Shown here one piece after another: positions 37,001-45,650 of a stretch of 64,000 bases of DNA (positions are counted from its first letter, which is position 1; each line of letters opens with the position of its first letter). Position numbers and translations under genes: made by a program. The stretch comes from Phycisphaeraceae bacterium (GTDB taxonomy: Bacteria; Planctomycetota; Phycisphaerae; Phycisphaerales; UBA1924), in assembly GCA_019636615.1 (NCBI GenBank), contig JAHBXF010000001.1, positions 496,001-560,000 on the forward strand, given 5' to 3'. The notes beneath the pieces were generated by a model. The model searched no databases. It worked only from the letters and a program-made list of their open reading frames with translations, and was not told the origin of the DNA.

Positions 37001-38110
37001 GAACACGGCAAAGAGATCGCCGCCGACCGCGACATCGAGAAACTGCAGTCGCGTCTGGCCGCGCGGGCGCAGCGCGCCATCGCCGCGGGGCTGCGCGCCG
37101 CGTTCGAGCGCGAGCAGGTGACGCAGTGGGACTTCCCCGACCCTCCCGACGAAGTAAGCGTGACGCAGGAGGGGGGCGCGTCGACGCTCTACCCGGCGGT
37201 GCTCGACATGGGCGGCAGTGTCACGCTGACGCTGCTCGAAGAACCCGGCCATGCCAGAGCGGCCACGGCGCTGGGCGTGCGCCGACTCTTCGCGCTGGGG
37301 GCGCGCGATGAACTGCTCGCACGCCTCGACGCGCTGGCCCTGTGGCCCGATCTCGTGCGCTGGCACCACGCGCTGGGCACCAACGAAGAACTGCGCGAAG
37401 CCCTGTGCGCGCACATCTGCGAGCGGGCCTTTCTCGCCGGAGAGCAACCCCCCCGCACGCGCGAGCAGTTCGAAGCGCTGCGCGAACGGCACTGGGGGCG
37501 GCTCTCGCAGGCGACGATGGAAGTCACCGAGACCGTGGCCCGCGTGCTCGAACCACGCGCCAAGGTGGCCCACCGGCTCTCGGGCGGGGTGTCGCGCAAC
37601 TGGGCGGCGAGCGTCGCGGACATGCGCGAGCACGCGGCCTATCTCATGCCGCGCGGGTTTCTCGGAAGGCTGACGTGGGACCGCCTGCGCGAATACCCGC
37701 GCTATGCCGAGGGGCTGCGGGCACGCCTCTTCAGGCTGCGCGAAGAGGGCAGCCCGGCCGAGACCCAAGCCCTGGCGGCCTTCCTGCCCAGGTGGAAGCG
37801 CTTCACCGCGTGGGTGGTGCAGGCGATGTCGCGCGAAAAAGCCCGCGGCGAGGGCACACCCGCAAAGACACCAGAGAGCAAGCCCGCCCGGGGCAAAGCG
37901 CCATTGCCGCAGTCACGCCGCGCCGCGCCCACCGTGAACCTCGACGCCGGCGAATGGGCGCTGGCGCCCGGGGCGCTGCCGCCGGCGGTGGCGGCGTACC
38001 GCTGGGGGCTGGAGGAGTACCGTTTAGCGCTCTTTGCGCCCGAAGTGCCGGGCAAGGGCATGACCGAGAAGCAGATCGAGGACCTGTGGGCGCGAGTGGG
38101 CGGCGCGTGA
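34049..38110 (+). CDS. hrpA: ATP-dependent RNA helicase HrpA (DEAH box)
   Basis: 1353 residues, near the E. coli HrpA length of 1300. Walker A VVIAGETGSGKTTQLPQ (about residues 85-101), DEAH box at 185-188 (IIIDEAHERSLNIDFLLGYL), SAT motif VTSATIDPARFS, and motif VI QRSGRCGRVSAGVC. The helicase-associated (HA2) and OB-fold regions follow, and then a long C-terminal domain (from about 700) found in bacterial HrpA (DUF3418). In E. coli HrpA rescues stalled ribosomes and processes mRNAs. The tail has a basic stretch (AKTPESKPARGKAPLPQSRRA) before the end. Complete, single-gene. Confidence 0.92.
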   Translation: MSQTPSHHLLGGVMLRDFSSLLAETRRWPEGAAPTEAWLRRVHESAAEARRRASQAPSPAFSADLPVLARRGEIADAIRANPVVVIAGETGSGKTTQLPQICLSLGRGVRGMIGHTQPRRLAARAVAARLADELGARGDGAVGYKIRFGDRTTAGTMVKVMTDGVLLAETHDDPDLWAYDTIIIDEAHERSLNIDFLLGYLRRLSARRADLRIIVTSATIDPARFSAFFGGAPVIEVSGRTYPVEVRYRVPGPADDDETPEVDENAVADAVEELTSARVAPGDVLVFLPGEREIRSCARTLERRLAGEDLELLPLYSRLSNEEQDRIFRPGKRRRVILATNVAETSLTVPGIRHVVDTGLARLDRYDPRARVQRLLVEPVSQASCNQRSGRCGRVSAGVCIRLFSKSSFEQRPRFTDPEIRRTNLASVILRMKALGLPPPGAAAEGEEEFPFLDAPGAQALRDGYATLFELGAIATQEARAPLTALGERLARIPADPRTARILLAGADEGCLREALVLAAALSIQDPRERPHGRQAQADAAHEVFRHPDSDFLTLLNVWDQYEHQSDSGTHGALRDWCRAACLSAARMREWFEVLVQLRRLCADLGLREAPGRASEDAVHRALLTGLLGNVCCRAGEGGSFEYAGPRGARVSIFPGSVLFKRAPKWIVAAEIVETTRLYARTVGRIEPEWIEELGGHVLSHAYSDEHYDAQAGAAMAWERVTLSGVVVVPRRKAPLAAMDRSLARALFIERALAGGELSHNAPFAAHNRGLLAGALSAEARLRARNLLKPLSERRAWFEHRLPQEVHDVASLNAWLARAGEDAADVLRLSPDDLLTPQAAPALDEARYPSSLALVKGRPPLPLGYRFEPGKDADGITACVALTDLPALDVHRAAWLVPGWLTDLVHALLKHLPREHRQRLEAPPQGPLAKAASEISTLVAFGDGALPAALSEAAEVLTGAGVPPEAWRLSAVPDHLRLRVSVLDEHGKEIAADRDIEKLQSRLAARAQRAIAAGLRAAFEREQVTQWDFPDPPDEVSVTQEGGASTLYPAVLDMGGSVTLTLLEEPGHARAATALGVRRLFALGARDELLARLDALALWPDLVRWHHALGTNEELREALCAHICERAFLAGEQPPRTREQFEALRERHWGRLSQATMEVTETVARVLEPRAKVAHRLSGGVSRNWAASVADMREHAAYLMPRGFLGRLTWDRLREYPRYAEGLRARLFRLREEGSPAETQALAAFLPRWKRFTAWVVQAMSREKARGEGTPAKTPESKPARGKAPLPQSRRAAPTVNLDAGEWALAPGALPPAVAAYRWGLEEYRLALFAPEVPGKGMTEKQIEDLWARVGGA

Positions 38111-38181
38111 CGCGAGCAGAACAAGAGCAACCCCAACACCTTTTTCACCACCTTTCACCCACCAGCATCATCGGAGCCACC

Positions 38182-38859
38182 ATGCCCGCCGCTGCGCCCC
38201 GCAAGGGCGCCGGCACATCCCCCCCCACACGACACGCCGACGCTCACGCCCCCACTCGCTCGGCGAAGAGTCACACGGTGATGTATGTCACGCAGTTTCT
38301 GCGTTCACCCACCGCGATCGGCTCGATCACGCCCAGCAGCCGATACCTGGCGCACGCCATGCTCGACGGCGTCGACTGGCCCGCGGCGCGCGCCGTGGCC
38401 GAGTTCGGCCCCGGGGCGGGCGCGTTCACCGGGCACATCCTGGGCAGGCTCGCGCCCGGCGCCACCTTCTTTGCCCTCGAAACAAACCCGTCCCTCGCCC
38501 GCGAACTGCGCACACGCCACCCGGGCACGCACGTTTTCGAAGAAAGCGCGGCCAGTGTGGGAAGCGTCGCCCACACGCTGGGCCTGCCCGAGAAGGGCGG
38601 CGTCGATGTCATCATCAGCGGCCTGCCGTGGGCCTCATTCCCCGAGAATCTGCAGCGTGAGATCCTGGGCGCGGCCCTCGCGGCGCTGCGCCCGGGCGGC
38701 AGTTTCATCACCTTCGGCTATTACGTGGGGCTGCTCACATCGGCGGGCAAGCGGTTCCGGCGCGTGCTGGCCGAGCACTTCCCGGTGGTGCGCCGCAGTT
38801 CGCCCGTGTGGCTGAATGTGCCGCCGGCGTTTGTCTACCGCTGCCGCAAAGGCCAGTAA
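38182..38859 (+). CDS. SAM methyltransferase, phospholipid N-methyltransferase-like (PmtA/KsgA-like)
   Basis: 225 residues from ATG 38182. The sequence begins with a Pro/His-rich stretch, then HTVMYVTQFLRSPTAIGSITPSSRYLAHAMLDG and motif I VAEFGPGAGAFTGHIL, with IISGLPWASFP (motif IV) and LRPGGSFITFGYYVG. The order and the 'SITPSSRYLA' start are those of bacterial phospholipid N-methyltransferases such as PmtA, which methylate phosphatidylethanolamine toward phosphatidylcholine. rRNA dimethyladenosine transferases are the nearest alternative, but the NLPY motif is absent. It lies 71 bases after hrpA. Confidence 0.75.
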   Translation: MPAAAPRKGAGTSPPTRHADAHAPTRSAKSHTVMYVTQFLRSPTAIGSITPSSRYLAHAMLDGVDWPAARAVAEFGPGAGAFTGHILGRLAPGATFFALETNPSLARELRTRHPGTHVFEESAASVGSVAHTLGLPEKGGVDVIISGLPWASFPENLQREILGAALAALRPGGSFITFGYYVGLLTSAGKRFRRVLAEHFPVVRRSSPVWLNVPPAFVYRCRKGQ

Positions 38860-38875
38860 GGCGAGCGGCCGCACC

Positions 38876-39451
38876 TCACTTGCGTTGCAGCAGGCGCTTC
38901 CAGTCCCACGGGTTGCCGTCGGCGCGCATCGCCGCGGTGCTGGCACGCCGCACATCGTCGATCACGTAATACGCCTCGGGGTCGATCTCCACCGCCCGCT
39001 TGGCGACCCGGGCCGAATAGCGGCGGGGAACCTCGGCGAAGAGCACACCCACCGGCCCCTTGTGCCCCTGGGCCTGCATCTCGGTCACGGAGAGGTGTGG
39101 CAGGTCTGTGCCCACGCCCGAAGCCCGCAGCGCGGTGGCCAGTTCATGGCTGCGCCGCGAGAAGACCCTGATGACCTGCGTGCCGAAGGCCAGGTGCTGC
39201 TCGATGACGATGCCCAGGAAGTTGCCGATGGCGAACCCCAGCGCATAAGCCACGAAGTAGAGAGGGTGGTCCATCTGCTTGATGATCTGGGCCACCACCG
39301 CCAGCCAGATGAACGACTCGGCGAACCCCAGCATGAAGGCGATCCACTTGCGGCCGTTGATCACCATCACGGTGCGCAGTGTGCCCAGCGTGACATCGAG
39401 CATGCGGGCGCCGACGATGAGAAGGCACGTCGTGAATACGGCGAATGACAT
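38876..39451 (-). CDS. UPF0316/DUF2179-type membrane protein (YebE-like)
   Basis: 191 residues. Three membrane helices (FAVFTTCLLIVGARMLDVTLG; WIAFMLGFAESFIWLAVVAQI; YFVAYALGFAIGNFLGIVIE) are followed by a cytoplasmic ferredoxin-like domain with FGTQVIRVFSRRSHELATALRASGVG and VGVLFAEVPRR. That is the arrangement of UPF0316 proteins (DUF5698 plus DUF2179). Their function is unknown; the DUF2179 part may sense a small ligand. The start is the first ATG. The gene is convergent with the methyltransferase, 16 bases between stops. Confidence 0.8.
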   Translation of the reverse strand: MSFAVFTTCLLIVGARMLDVTLGTLRTVMVINGRKWIAFMLGFAESFIWLAVVAQIIKQMDHPLYFVAYALGFAIGNFLGIVIEQHLAFGTQVIRVFSRRSHELATALRASGVGTDLPHLSVTEMQAQGHKGPVGVLFAEVPRRYSARVAKRAVEIDPEAYYVIDDVRRASTAAMRADGNPWDWKRLLQRK

Positions 39452-39578
39452 GGCGGGGCAGGGCTCCCGGCGCGGGCCCGTGCGGCCCGCGCGCCGGCGG
39501 AAAGTTACAGGGCGGGCGCGCCACGGCGCACACCCTCACGAAAGTTCACGCTCGCGGGCGCTCGCCCTTCGTCCGCGC

Positions 39579-40928
39579 TTACTCGAGCGGCGAGAGACGC
39601 ACCCGGCGGAAGTGGATCTCGGCCCCTTCGCTCTGCAGCGCGATCGTGCCGGGCATCACAGCGCAGTCCCACGCGCTGTTGACTTCCTCGCCGTTCACAC
39701 GCAGCGTCACGACCGGGCCATCCACGATGATCTCATACGCGTTCCACTCGCCGATGGCTCGCTCGGCCTTGTGGGTGTGCTTCGTGTTGCGGCCGTTGCG
39801 ACGCCCCTCCTCGGTCTGCATCGGGTATTCGCCGATGTTCCAGAAGTCCCCCGCGCTGCCGCTCATCAACTGCGCCTCGATGCTGCGCGGCCACACGGTG
39901 TCGGGCCGCTGCACCCGCAGCAGCACGCCGCTGTTGCCGGCCTGCTTCGTCACCGGGCTGAAGCGCCACTCGAGTTTCAGCACGTAACTGGTGTACTCCT
40001 TCTCGGTGCGGATGTAGCCGATGGGCTGCCCGGCGCACACGAGCACGCCCCCCTCGTGCACGCTCCACACGCTCTCCATGCGGCCGTCGTCGCGGAGGTG
40101 CGCCGTCCAGCCCTTCAGGTCTTTGCCGTTGAACAGGGCCACCTCGTTGGGCAAAGGCGCGTCAAGGTCGCGCACCTTGATGTTGCGGTACCACACCTCG
40201 TCGCCGTGCTCCTGCAGGGCGATGTGCCCCCGGGGGCTCACGCCAAAGCCCGCGAACTCCTTGAACTTGCTGCCCGCGATGCGCTGCGCCCAGCCGTCGC
40301 CCTTGATCTCGCACTCCACCACCTTCACGCCGTTGAGGAAGTGCTGCACCACGCCGTCATGGATGCGCACGCGGGCGTGGTTCCACTCGCCCGCGGGCTT
40401 GAGGGCTTTCGTCTCGGCCGGCTGGGCAAGGTCGTACAGGCCGCCCGCCGAGTGATTCTCCCGACCGGTCAGCCCGTGCCCGTGGTCGTCGAGCACCTGG
40501 AACTCGGGGCCCGTCTGCCAGGTCGCGCCGGCCGTTTCCTGCACGCGGTAGATGATGCCGCTGTTGGCCTTGGGCGTGCACATGAACTCCAGCGAGAGTT
40601 CAAAGTCGCCGAACTGCGCCTCGGTGATGATGTCACCCCCGCCGCCGCCCTTGAGCACGCACAGCGCGCCGTCTTTCACTTCCCACCCCTTGGCGGGGAA
40701 GGCCTGCTGCCGATAGCCGCGCCAGCCCTGCGTGCTCTGGCCGTCGAAGAGCAGCCGCCAGCCGCCCGCGACCTCGGCGGGCGAGAGAGACGCGGCGTGC
40801 TGCGCGGCGTGCGCCGCGGGGTGCGCTTCACCCGCGCCAAGGGCGGGCAGACAGGCAAAGGCCAGTGTGGCGGCCAGGATGCAGGCCGCGCCGCGGATGC
40901 GCTGCGCCGTGTTCTGAATGGATGTCAT
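39579..40928 (-). CDS. Secreted protein with two DUF1080 (3-keto-disaccharide hydrolase) domains
   Basis: 449 residues. The ATG at 40928 follows AGGAG; the signal peptide is RGAACILAATLAFACLPALGA. Two DUF1080 domains follow: residues about 45-230 (GWRLLFDGQSTQGWRG...FELSLEFMCTPKANSGIIYRV) and 240-449 (EVALFNGKDLKGWTAHL...YTSYVLKLEWRFSP...NSGVLLRVQ). The family is expanded in planctomycetes and is linked to degradation of polysaccharides, including 3-keto-disaccharides. Each copy has the usual FDGxxxxGW start and GEWNxxxI element (PAGEWNHARVRIHDG; IGEWNAYEIIVDG). It stands alone. Confidence 0.85.
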   Translation of the reverse strand: MTSIQNTAQRIRGAACILAATLAFACLPALGAGEAHPAAHAAQHAASLSPAEVAGGWRLLFDGQSTQGWRGYRQQAFPAKGWEVKDGALCVLKGGGGGDIITEAQFGDFELSLEFMCTPKANSGIIYRVQETAGATWQTGPEFQVLDDHGHGLTGRENHSAGGLYDLAQPAETKALKPAGEWNHARVRIHDGVVQHFLNGVKVVECEIKGDGWAQRIAGSKFKEFAGFGVSPRGHIALQEHGDEVWYRNIKVRDLDAPLPNEVALFNGKDLKGWTAHLRDDGRMESVWSVHEGGVLVCAGQPIGYIRTEKEYTSYVLKLEWRFSPVTKQAGNSGVLLRVQRPDTVWPRSIEAQLMSGSAGDFWNIGEYPMQTEEGRRNGRNTKHTHKAERAIGEWNAYEIIVDGPVVTLRVNGEEVNSAWDCAVMPGTIALQSEGAEIHFRRVRLSPLE

Positions 40929-41062
40929 CGAGAGACTCCTGGTGTGATGCGTGCGAAAGCCCCCGCGCCCGCCGGGGGCCTGAGGCGCCGGGGTGTTCAC
41001 CGACGCACGATGGTACTACCCCGCGGGCGGGTCGAAGGCCGCGCGGCCTGTTTCTGTCGCCT

Positions 41063-42130
41063 TCAGCGGTTCATGAGCCGGCGCGCCCCGGTCACCACCC
41101 GCTCCCAGTCAAAGGCCGGGCCCGGGTCGATCTTGTCTTTCTGGATGTGAAAATGCCCGATCAGCCCCTGGTAGTTTTTCAGGGCGTCCCCTTCCAGCGT
41201 GGTGGTCAGCAGGTGACCATCCGCCCCGCGCGGGTAGTCACAGCGGATGTTGGGCAGCGCGGTGCACAGCGCCGCCGTGAGTTTGATCAGCGAGTCATAC
41301 TGCTGCGGCGTGAGGTCGTACATCTCGTACGCCTTGCCGTGGATCTCCCCCACCACCGGCTCGGCCCTGGCGGGGCGGCCGACAAAGCCCGGCGTGCGCA
41401 CCCCGCCATCGCCGAAGGTGGAAGGGATGGTGATGCGGCTGGCGCGCCCAGACTCGTCGATGTCGTACCAGCGCTTGAGAATGGCCCCCTCGCCGGGCGG
41501 GTAGGCGCCGATGTGCGCGATCTCGATGCCCACCGAACGGTGGTTCGAGGTTGTCGCGTGCCAGGCCCGCTCCTTCACGTCGAGCGTCTGGTAGATCGTG
41601 CCGTCGATGTCGAGCATGAAGTGGATGGAGAGCCCGCGCATATCGTGCAGCACCCGGAAGCACTGGCGGCTGGTGCCGCACACGTCGTAGTGGATCATGA
41701 ACTGATCCACCACGCCCCGCAGCGAGGCCAGATCCCACCCGCCGCCTCGCACCCGCTCGATCTCTTCGCTCGACAGGCCGGGGTTGCGCAGGTTGTAGCG
41801 GTTGGGCGTGCCGGGCCCGCGCCCGCTCTTCACCGTGGCCTCCCACGATGATTCCTCGAATGGCACGAAGCGACGCTCCACCCGGTACGCGTCATACCCG
41901 TCGGGGTCGAACCAGAGCACCACCGGCGCGCCCGTATGGAACAGACGCCCGGCGATCATGATCTCGTCCCCCTTGCGCGCATACGCCTCGTGCCCCGGGC
42001 GACCGCGGGTGCAGGCCGCCAGCAACAGCGCGGCCGCCAGCGCCACCACCCCGAGCACAGAAACCCCGCGTGTGGACGCGCCCGGGGGTGACAGCCGATC
42101 AATGATCCGTCGATTGGAGGTTCGTTGCAT
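41063..42130 (-). CDS. N-acetylmuramoyl-L-alanine amidase (Amidase_2), lipoprotein
   Basis: 355 residues. A signal ending LLLAACTRG is a typical lipobox, so the protein is probably tethered to the membrane. The Amidase_2 (PGRP-like) core has VDQFMIHYDVCGTSRQCF (zinc-binding His), MLDIDGTIYQTLDVKERAWHATTSNHRSVGIEIAHIG with the second His and the following acidic motif, and GLIGHFHIQKDKIDPG (third zinc His and Lys/Asp near the end). Cleaves peptide side chains from glycan strands in peptidoglycan turnover. The start overlaps the start of the divergent symporter gene by six bases, so a later start within the signal peptide (for example a GTG near LGVVALA) is also possible. Confidence 0.85.
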   Translation of the reverse strand: MQRTSNRRIIDRLSPPGASTRGVSVLGVVALAAALLLAACTRGRPGHEAYARKGDEIMIAGRLFHTGAPVVLWFDPDGYDAYRVERRFVPFEESSWEATVKSGRGPGTPNRYNLRNPGLSSEEIERVRGGGWDLASLRGVVDQFMIHYDVCGTSRQCFRVLHDMRGLSIHFMLDIDGTIYQTLDVKERAWHATTSNHRSVGIEIAHIGAYPPGEGAILKRWYDIDESGRASRITIPSTFGDGGVRTPGFVGRPARAEPVVGEIHGKAYEMYDLTPQQYDSLIKLTAALCTALPNIRCDYPRGADGHLLTTTLEGDALKNYQGLIGHFHIQKDKIDPGPAFDWERVVTGARRLMNR

Positions 42131-43759
42131 TACCCGATCATACTGGGCGCGCCGGGAGGTTTTTCTCTTGCAGACTGGTTCGCGCTGGCCGTCTACGGCC
42201 TCGTGCTGGTCGGCACGGGCTGGTGGTTCAACCAGCGCGCCCAGAAGGGCCGCGTTGACTACTTCCTGGCCGGGCGGCGCATGCCCGTGTGGGCCGTGGC
42301 GATCTCCATCCTCGCCACCGCGCAGTCCGTCGCCACGTTCATCGGCGTTCCACAGGCTGCGTATCTCGGCGACCTCACCTACCTCTCGAGCAACATCGGG
42401 GGAATCATCGGGGCGGTGATCCTCTCCCTCTTCTTTGTGCCCGCCTTCTACCGCGTGGGCGCCTTCACCCCGTATCAACTCTTAGAAGCCCGGTTCGGCC
42501 CCGCCGCCAAAACCGCAGGCTCGGCCGCCTACCTCATCGGGCGCGTCTTCGCCACCGGATCGCGCACCTTCATCGCCGCCATCCCCGCGGCGATGATCGT
42601 CTACGGCGATACCCAGCCCGCCCACCTCATCACCGGCATCCTCATCCTCACCGGCGTCGGTGTTGTCTACACCCTCGTCGGCGGCGCGGGCAGCGTCATC
42701 TGGACCGATGTCATCCAGACGGTGATCTACGTGGGCGCGGCGTTGCTGGCCGCCGGCCTGCTGCTGGCCAAAATCCCCGCGTCGCTGCCCGAGATCTTTT
42801 CCGCCCTCTCAAACCCGCCGGGCGGGGGCCCCTCCAAACTCACCGTGCTCAAAGCGGGGCTCGATCCCTCCTCGCCGCGCATGGGGCTCGACTTCTCGCA
42901 AGAGTTCACCCTTGTCACCGCGGTCATCGGCTTCTCGCTGCTCACGCTCGCCTCGCACGGGGCCGACAACGACCTGGTCTCGCGCCAACTCTCGTGCAAG
43001 AACCAGAAGCAGGCCGCGTGGAGCCTTATCTCCGGCATTCTCGCCGGCGTGCCCGCCGTGCTCCTCTTCCTCTGCATCGGCCTGCTGCTGCACATCTTCT
43101 ACATGCGCCCGGACATCATGGGCGAGCGGGCCCCAACCTACGAAATCACCGATACGCGACGGGTCTTTGTCGCGTTCATCCTGCACGAGATGCCGCGCGG
43201 CATGGCGGGCATCATGATCGCCGGCCTCTTCGCCGTCGGCCTTTCCACCATCAACTCCTCGCTCAACTCCATGTCGTCGGCCTTCGTCAACGACCTCTAC
43301 CGCCCCCTCAGACCCTCGATGCCCGAAGGCCACTTCGTCACCGCGGGGCGCGTGGGCGTGATCACGGCCGGGGCCGCCGTGGGCTCTTTCGCGGTGCTGT
43401 GCGTTTATTGGCAGCAGTCGGTGGGCCAGGGGCTCGTGAGTTTCGCCCTCAGCGTGATGACCTTCGCCTACGCGGGCCTGCTGGGCGTCTTTCTGTGCGC
43501 CCTCTTCACCCGCCGCGGCACCTCGGCCAGCGCCATCGCCGCCCTCATCACCGGCTTTGCCGTGGTCGCCCTCTTCCAGAAACCGGTGTGGGACCTCTGG
43601 ACCCCCATCCTGCTCGGCGAAGATTGGAAAAACACCGCCGTGCAATATCCCTGGCACCTCTTCTTCGGCACGCTGGCCTCGTTCGCGGTGTGTGCGCTGC
43701 CGCGCGGCACCGGCGGAACGGGCCGCCTGCCTTCAACGCCTGATCAATCAGCGACGTAA
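42125..43759 (+). CDS. Sodium:solute symporter (SSS family)
   Basis: 544 residues and about 13 membrane segments. A TTG start at 42125 is proposed because GGAGG lies four bases upstream; no ATG occurs before the first helix. Family features: RRMPVWAVAISILATAQSVATFIGVPQ (helix 1 break with the sodium site), GAVILSLFFVPAFYRVGAFTPYQLLEARFG, and AGLFAVGLSTINSSLNSMSSAFVNDLY (the SSS signature near helix 8). Substrates in the family include sugars, proline, pantothenate and acetate; not identifiable here. Divergent from and overlapping the amidase start. Confidence 0.85.
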   Translation: MHYPIILGAPGGFSLADWFALAVYGLVLVGTGWWFNQRAQKGRVDYFLAGRRMPVWAVAISILATAQSVATFIGVPQAAYLGDLTYLSSNIGGIIGAVILSLFFVPAFYRVGAFTPYQLLEARFGPAAKTAGSAAYLIGRVFATGSRTFIAAIPAAMIVYGDTQPAHLITGILILTGVGVVYTLVGGAGSVIWTDVIQTVIYVGAALLAAGLLLAKIPASLPEIFSALSNPPGGGPSKLTVLKAGLDPSSPRMGLDFSQEFTLVTAVIGFSLLTLASHGADNDLVSRQLSCKNQKQAAWSLISGILAGVPAVLLFLCIGLLLHIFYMRPDIMGERAPTYEITDTRRVFVAFILHEMPRGMAGIMIAGLFAVGLSTINSSLNSMSSAFVNDLYRPLRPSMPEGHFVTAGRVGVITAGAAVGSFAVLCVYWQQSVGQGLVSFALSVMTFAYAGLLGVFLCALFTRRGTSASAIAALITGFAVVALFQKPVWDLWTPILLGEDWKNTAVQYPWHLFFGTLASFAVCALPRGTGGTGRLPSTPDQSAT

Positions 43760-43832
43760 CGCTCTGCCCCGGCCGCGCGCTGAAACCCACGGCGCGACGG
43801 CACGCCGCCCGCGCCTCTCTGGCTCCCTCGCC

Positions 43833-45404
43833 TCACTCCCACTCAATGGTCGCGGGCGGCTTGCTCGAGATGTCGTAGACCACGCGGTTGACGCCGCGCA
43901 CCTCGTTGATGATGCGCGACGAGATTCTGGCGAGCAGTTCGTAGGGCAGGTGGCACCAGTCGGCGGTCATGAAGTCCTGCGTTTCGACCGCGCGGATGGC
44001 CACGCAGTGCTCATAGGTGCGCCCGTCGCCCATCACGCCCACCGACTGCACCGGAAGCAGCACGGCGAAGACCTGGCTTGTGCTGCGGTAGAGATTGGCC
44101 GCGACGATCTCTTCGAGCAGAATCTCGTCGCAATCGCGCAGCAGCGCGAGTTTCTCGGGTGTCACTTCGCCCAGCACACGCACCGCCAGCCCGGGGCCCG
44201 GGAATGGGTGCCGCCAGACGATCTGCTCGGGCAGGCCCAGCACCTGCCCCAGTTTGCGAGCCTCATCCTTAAACAGTTCGCGCAGCGGCTCGATGAGTTT
44301 GAAGCCCAGGTCTGCCGGAAGCCCGCCCACGTTGTGGTGCAGTTTGATTCCCGCCGCCGTGCCCGCGTGCCCATGGCCAGATTCGATCACGTCCGGGTAG
44401 AGCGTGCCCTGCGCCAGAAACGACGCCCCGGGGATCTGCGTCGCCGCGCGCTTGAAGACCTCGATGAACCTGTGCCCGATCCGCCGGCGCTTCTCCTGAG
44501 GGTCTGTCACGCCGGCAAGATCGCCCAGAAACTCGCTCGCGGCGTCCGCCACGCGTAGATCGATCCGGAAGTGATCCCGGAACGTCGTCTCGACCAGTTG
44601 ACGCTCGCCGCTGCGCAGCAGGCCGGTATCGACAAACACGCAGTGCAGTTTCGGGCCGATGGCCTTGTGCAGCAGCGCGGCCACCACGGCGGAATCTACC
44701 CCGCCCGAAAGGCCGCAGATCACCTGGCCCTCGCCCACAGCCGCGCGCGCCGACGCCGCCGCCTCTTCGGCGAACTCCATCATGCGCCACTCGCCCCGGC
44801 AACGGCACACCTCATACAGGAAGTTGCGCAGCACATCGGCCCCGTGCGGCGTGTGCGTGACCTCCGGGTGGAACTGCACGCCGTAGAAGACGCGATTGCT
44901 GTCGACCAGCCGCACGGCGGCGAAGGGGCACGTGGGCGTTGAGGCCAGTGTCTCGAAGCGCAGGCCCGCGTCTTCAACCTGGTCGCCGTGGCTCATCCAC
45001 ACCGTGGTCTTGTCCGGCACGCCGTTGAAAAGATCGCTCTTGCCCGCCATGGAGAGGTGCGCCCGCCCGAACTCGCGGTGGTCAGCCCGCGAGACGCGAC
45101 CGCCGAGCAGGTGCGCCGCCAGTTGCATGCCGTAGCAGATGCCCAGCACGGGCACGCCAAGATCAAAGATCGCCGGGTCGCACGCGGGCGCGCCGGGTTC
45201 ATACACACTCGACGGCCCACCCGAGAGAATGATCCCGCTCGGGTTCATCGCCCGCAGTTGCGCCGGGGTGATGCGTGGCGACACAAGCAGCGAAAACACG
45301 CCCGCGTCGCGCACACGCCGCGCAATCAACTGCGCGGTTTGCGAGCCGAAATCCAGAATGGGGATGACCTCTCGCCCGCCCGCCTGTGCCTCGCCCTGCT
45401 GCAT
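43833..45404 (-). CDS. guaA: GMP synthase (glutamine-hydrolysing) GuaA
   Basis: 523 residues, standard length. Converts XMP to GMP using glutamine and ATP in the cytoplasm. The glutaminase domain has Cys90 in LGICYGMQ, and His179/Glu181 in FHPEVTH. The ATP-pyrophosphatase domain has the P-loop SGGVDS (233-238), and the C-terminal dimerisation domain ends [17 protein letters not shown], the near-invariant tail. All catalytic residues are present. It begins with about 12 extra residues ([12 protein letters not shown]). No guaB is in the window. The gene is convergent with the symporter, and the next upstream gene is the DUF2075 gene. Confidence 0.97.
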   Translation of the reverse strand: MQQGEAQAGGREVIPILDFGSQTAQLIARRVRDAGVFSLLVSPRITPAQLRAMNPSGIILSGGPSSVYEPGAPACDPAIFDLGVPVLGICYGMQLAAHLLGGRVSRADHREFGRAHLSMAGKSDLFNGVPDKTTVWMSHGDQVEDAGLRFETLASTPTCPFAAVRLVDSNRVFYGVQFHPEVTHTPHGADVLRNFLYEVCRCRGEWRMMEFAEEAAASARAAVGEGQVICGLSGGVDSAVVAALLHKAIGPKLHCVFVDTGLLRSGERQLVETTFRDHFRIDLRVADAASEFLGDLAGVTDPQEKRRRIGHRFIEVFKRAATQIPGASFLAQGTLYPDVIESGHGHAGTAAGIKLHHNVGGLPADLGFKLIEPLRELFKDEARKLGQVLGLPEQIVWRHPFPGPGLAVRVLGEVTPEKLALLRDCDEILLEEIVAANLYRSTSQVFAVLLPVQSVGVMGDGRTYEHCVAIRAVETQDFMTADWCHLPYELLARISSRIINEVRGVNRVVYDISSKPPATIEWE

Positions 45405-45650
45405 CGTGCGCTACTCCCATCGTGGGCCCACCCGCCCCCGCGGGCCGCACGCGTTGTGCGCTCCGCCGGTGACTTAAAGTGGAAGGGGTGAGGATACCGG
45501 CCTGGCCGCCGATAATCCGGCCGATGAACCGTGAACCACCACGCGGGGCCGCTTGTTTGGTTTTGATTCGGCTCTGCGAGCCGGCCAACAGCAGCGCGGC
45601 AGCGGGCAGCGGCTTGAAAGCCGCGACCACAAGCGCGGCAGCCCCGGCGG

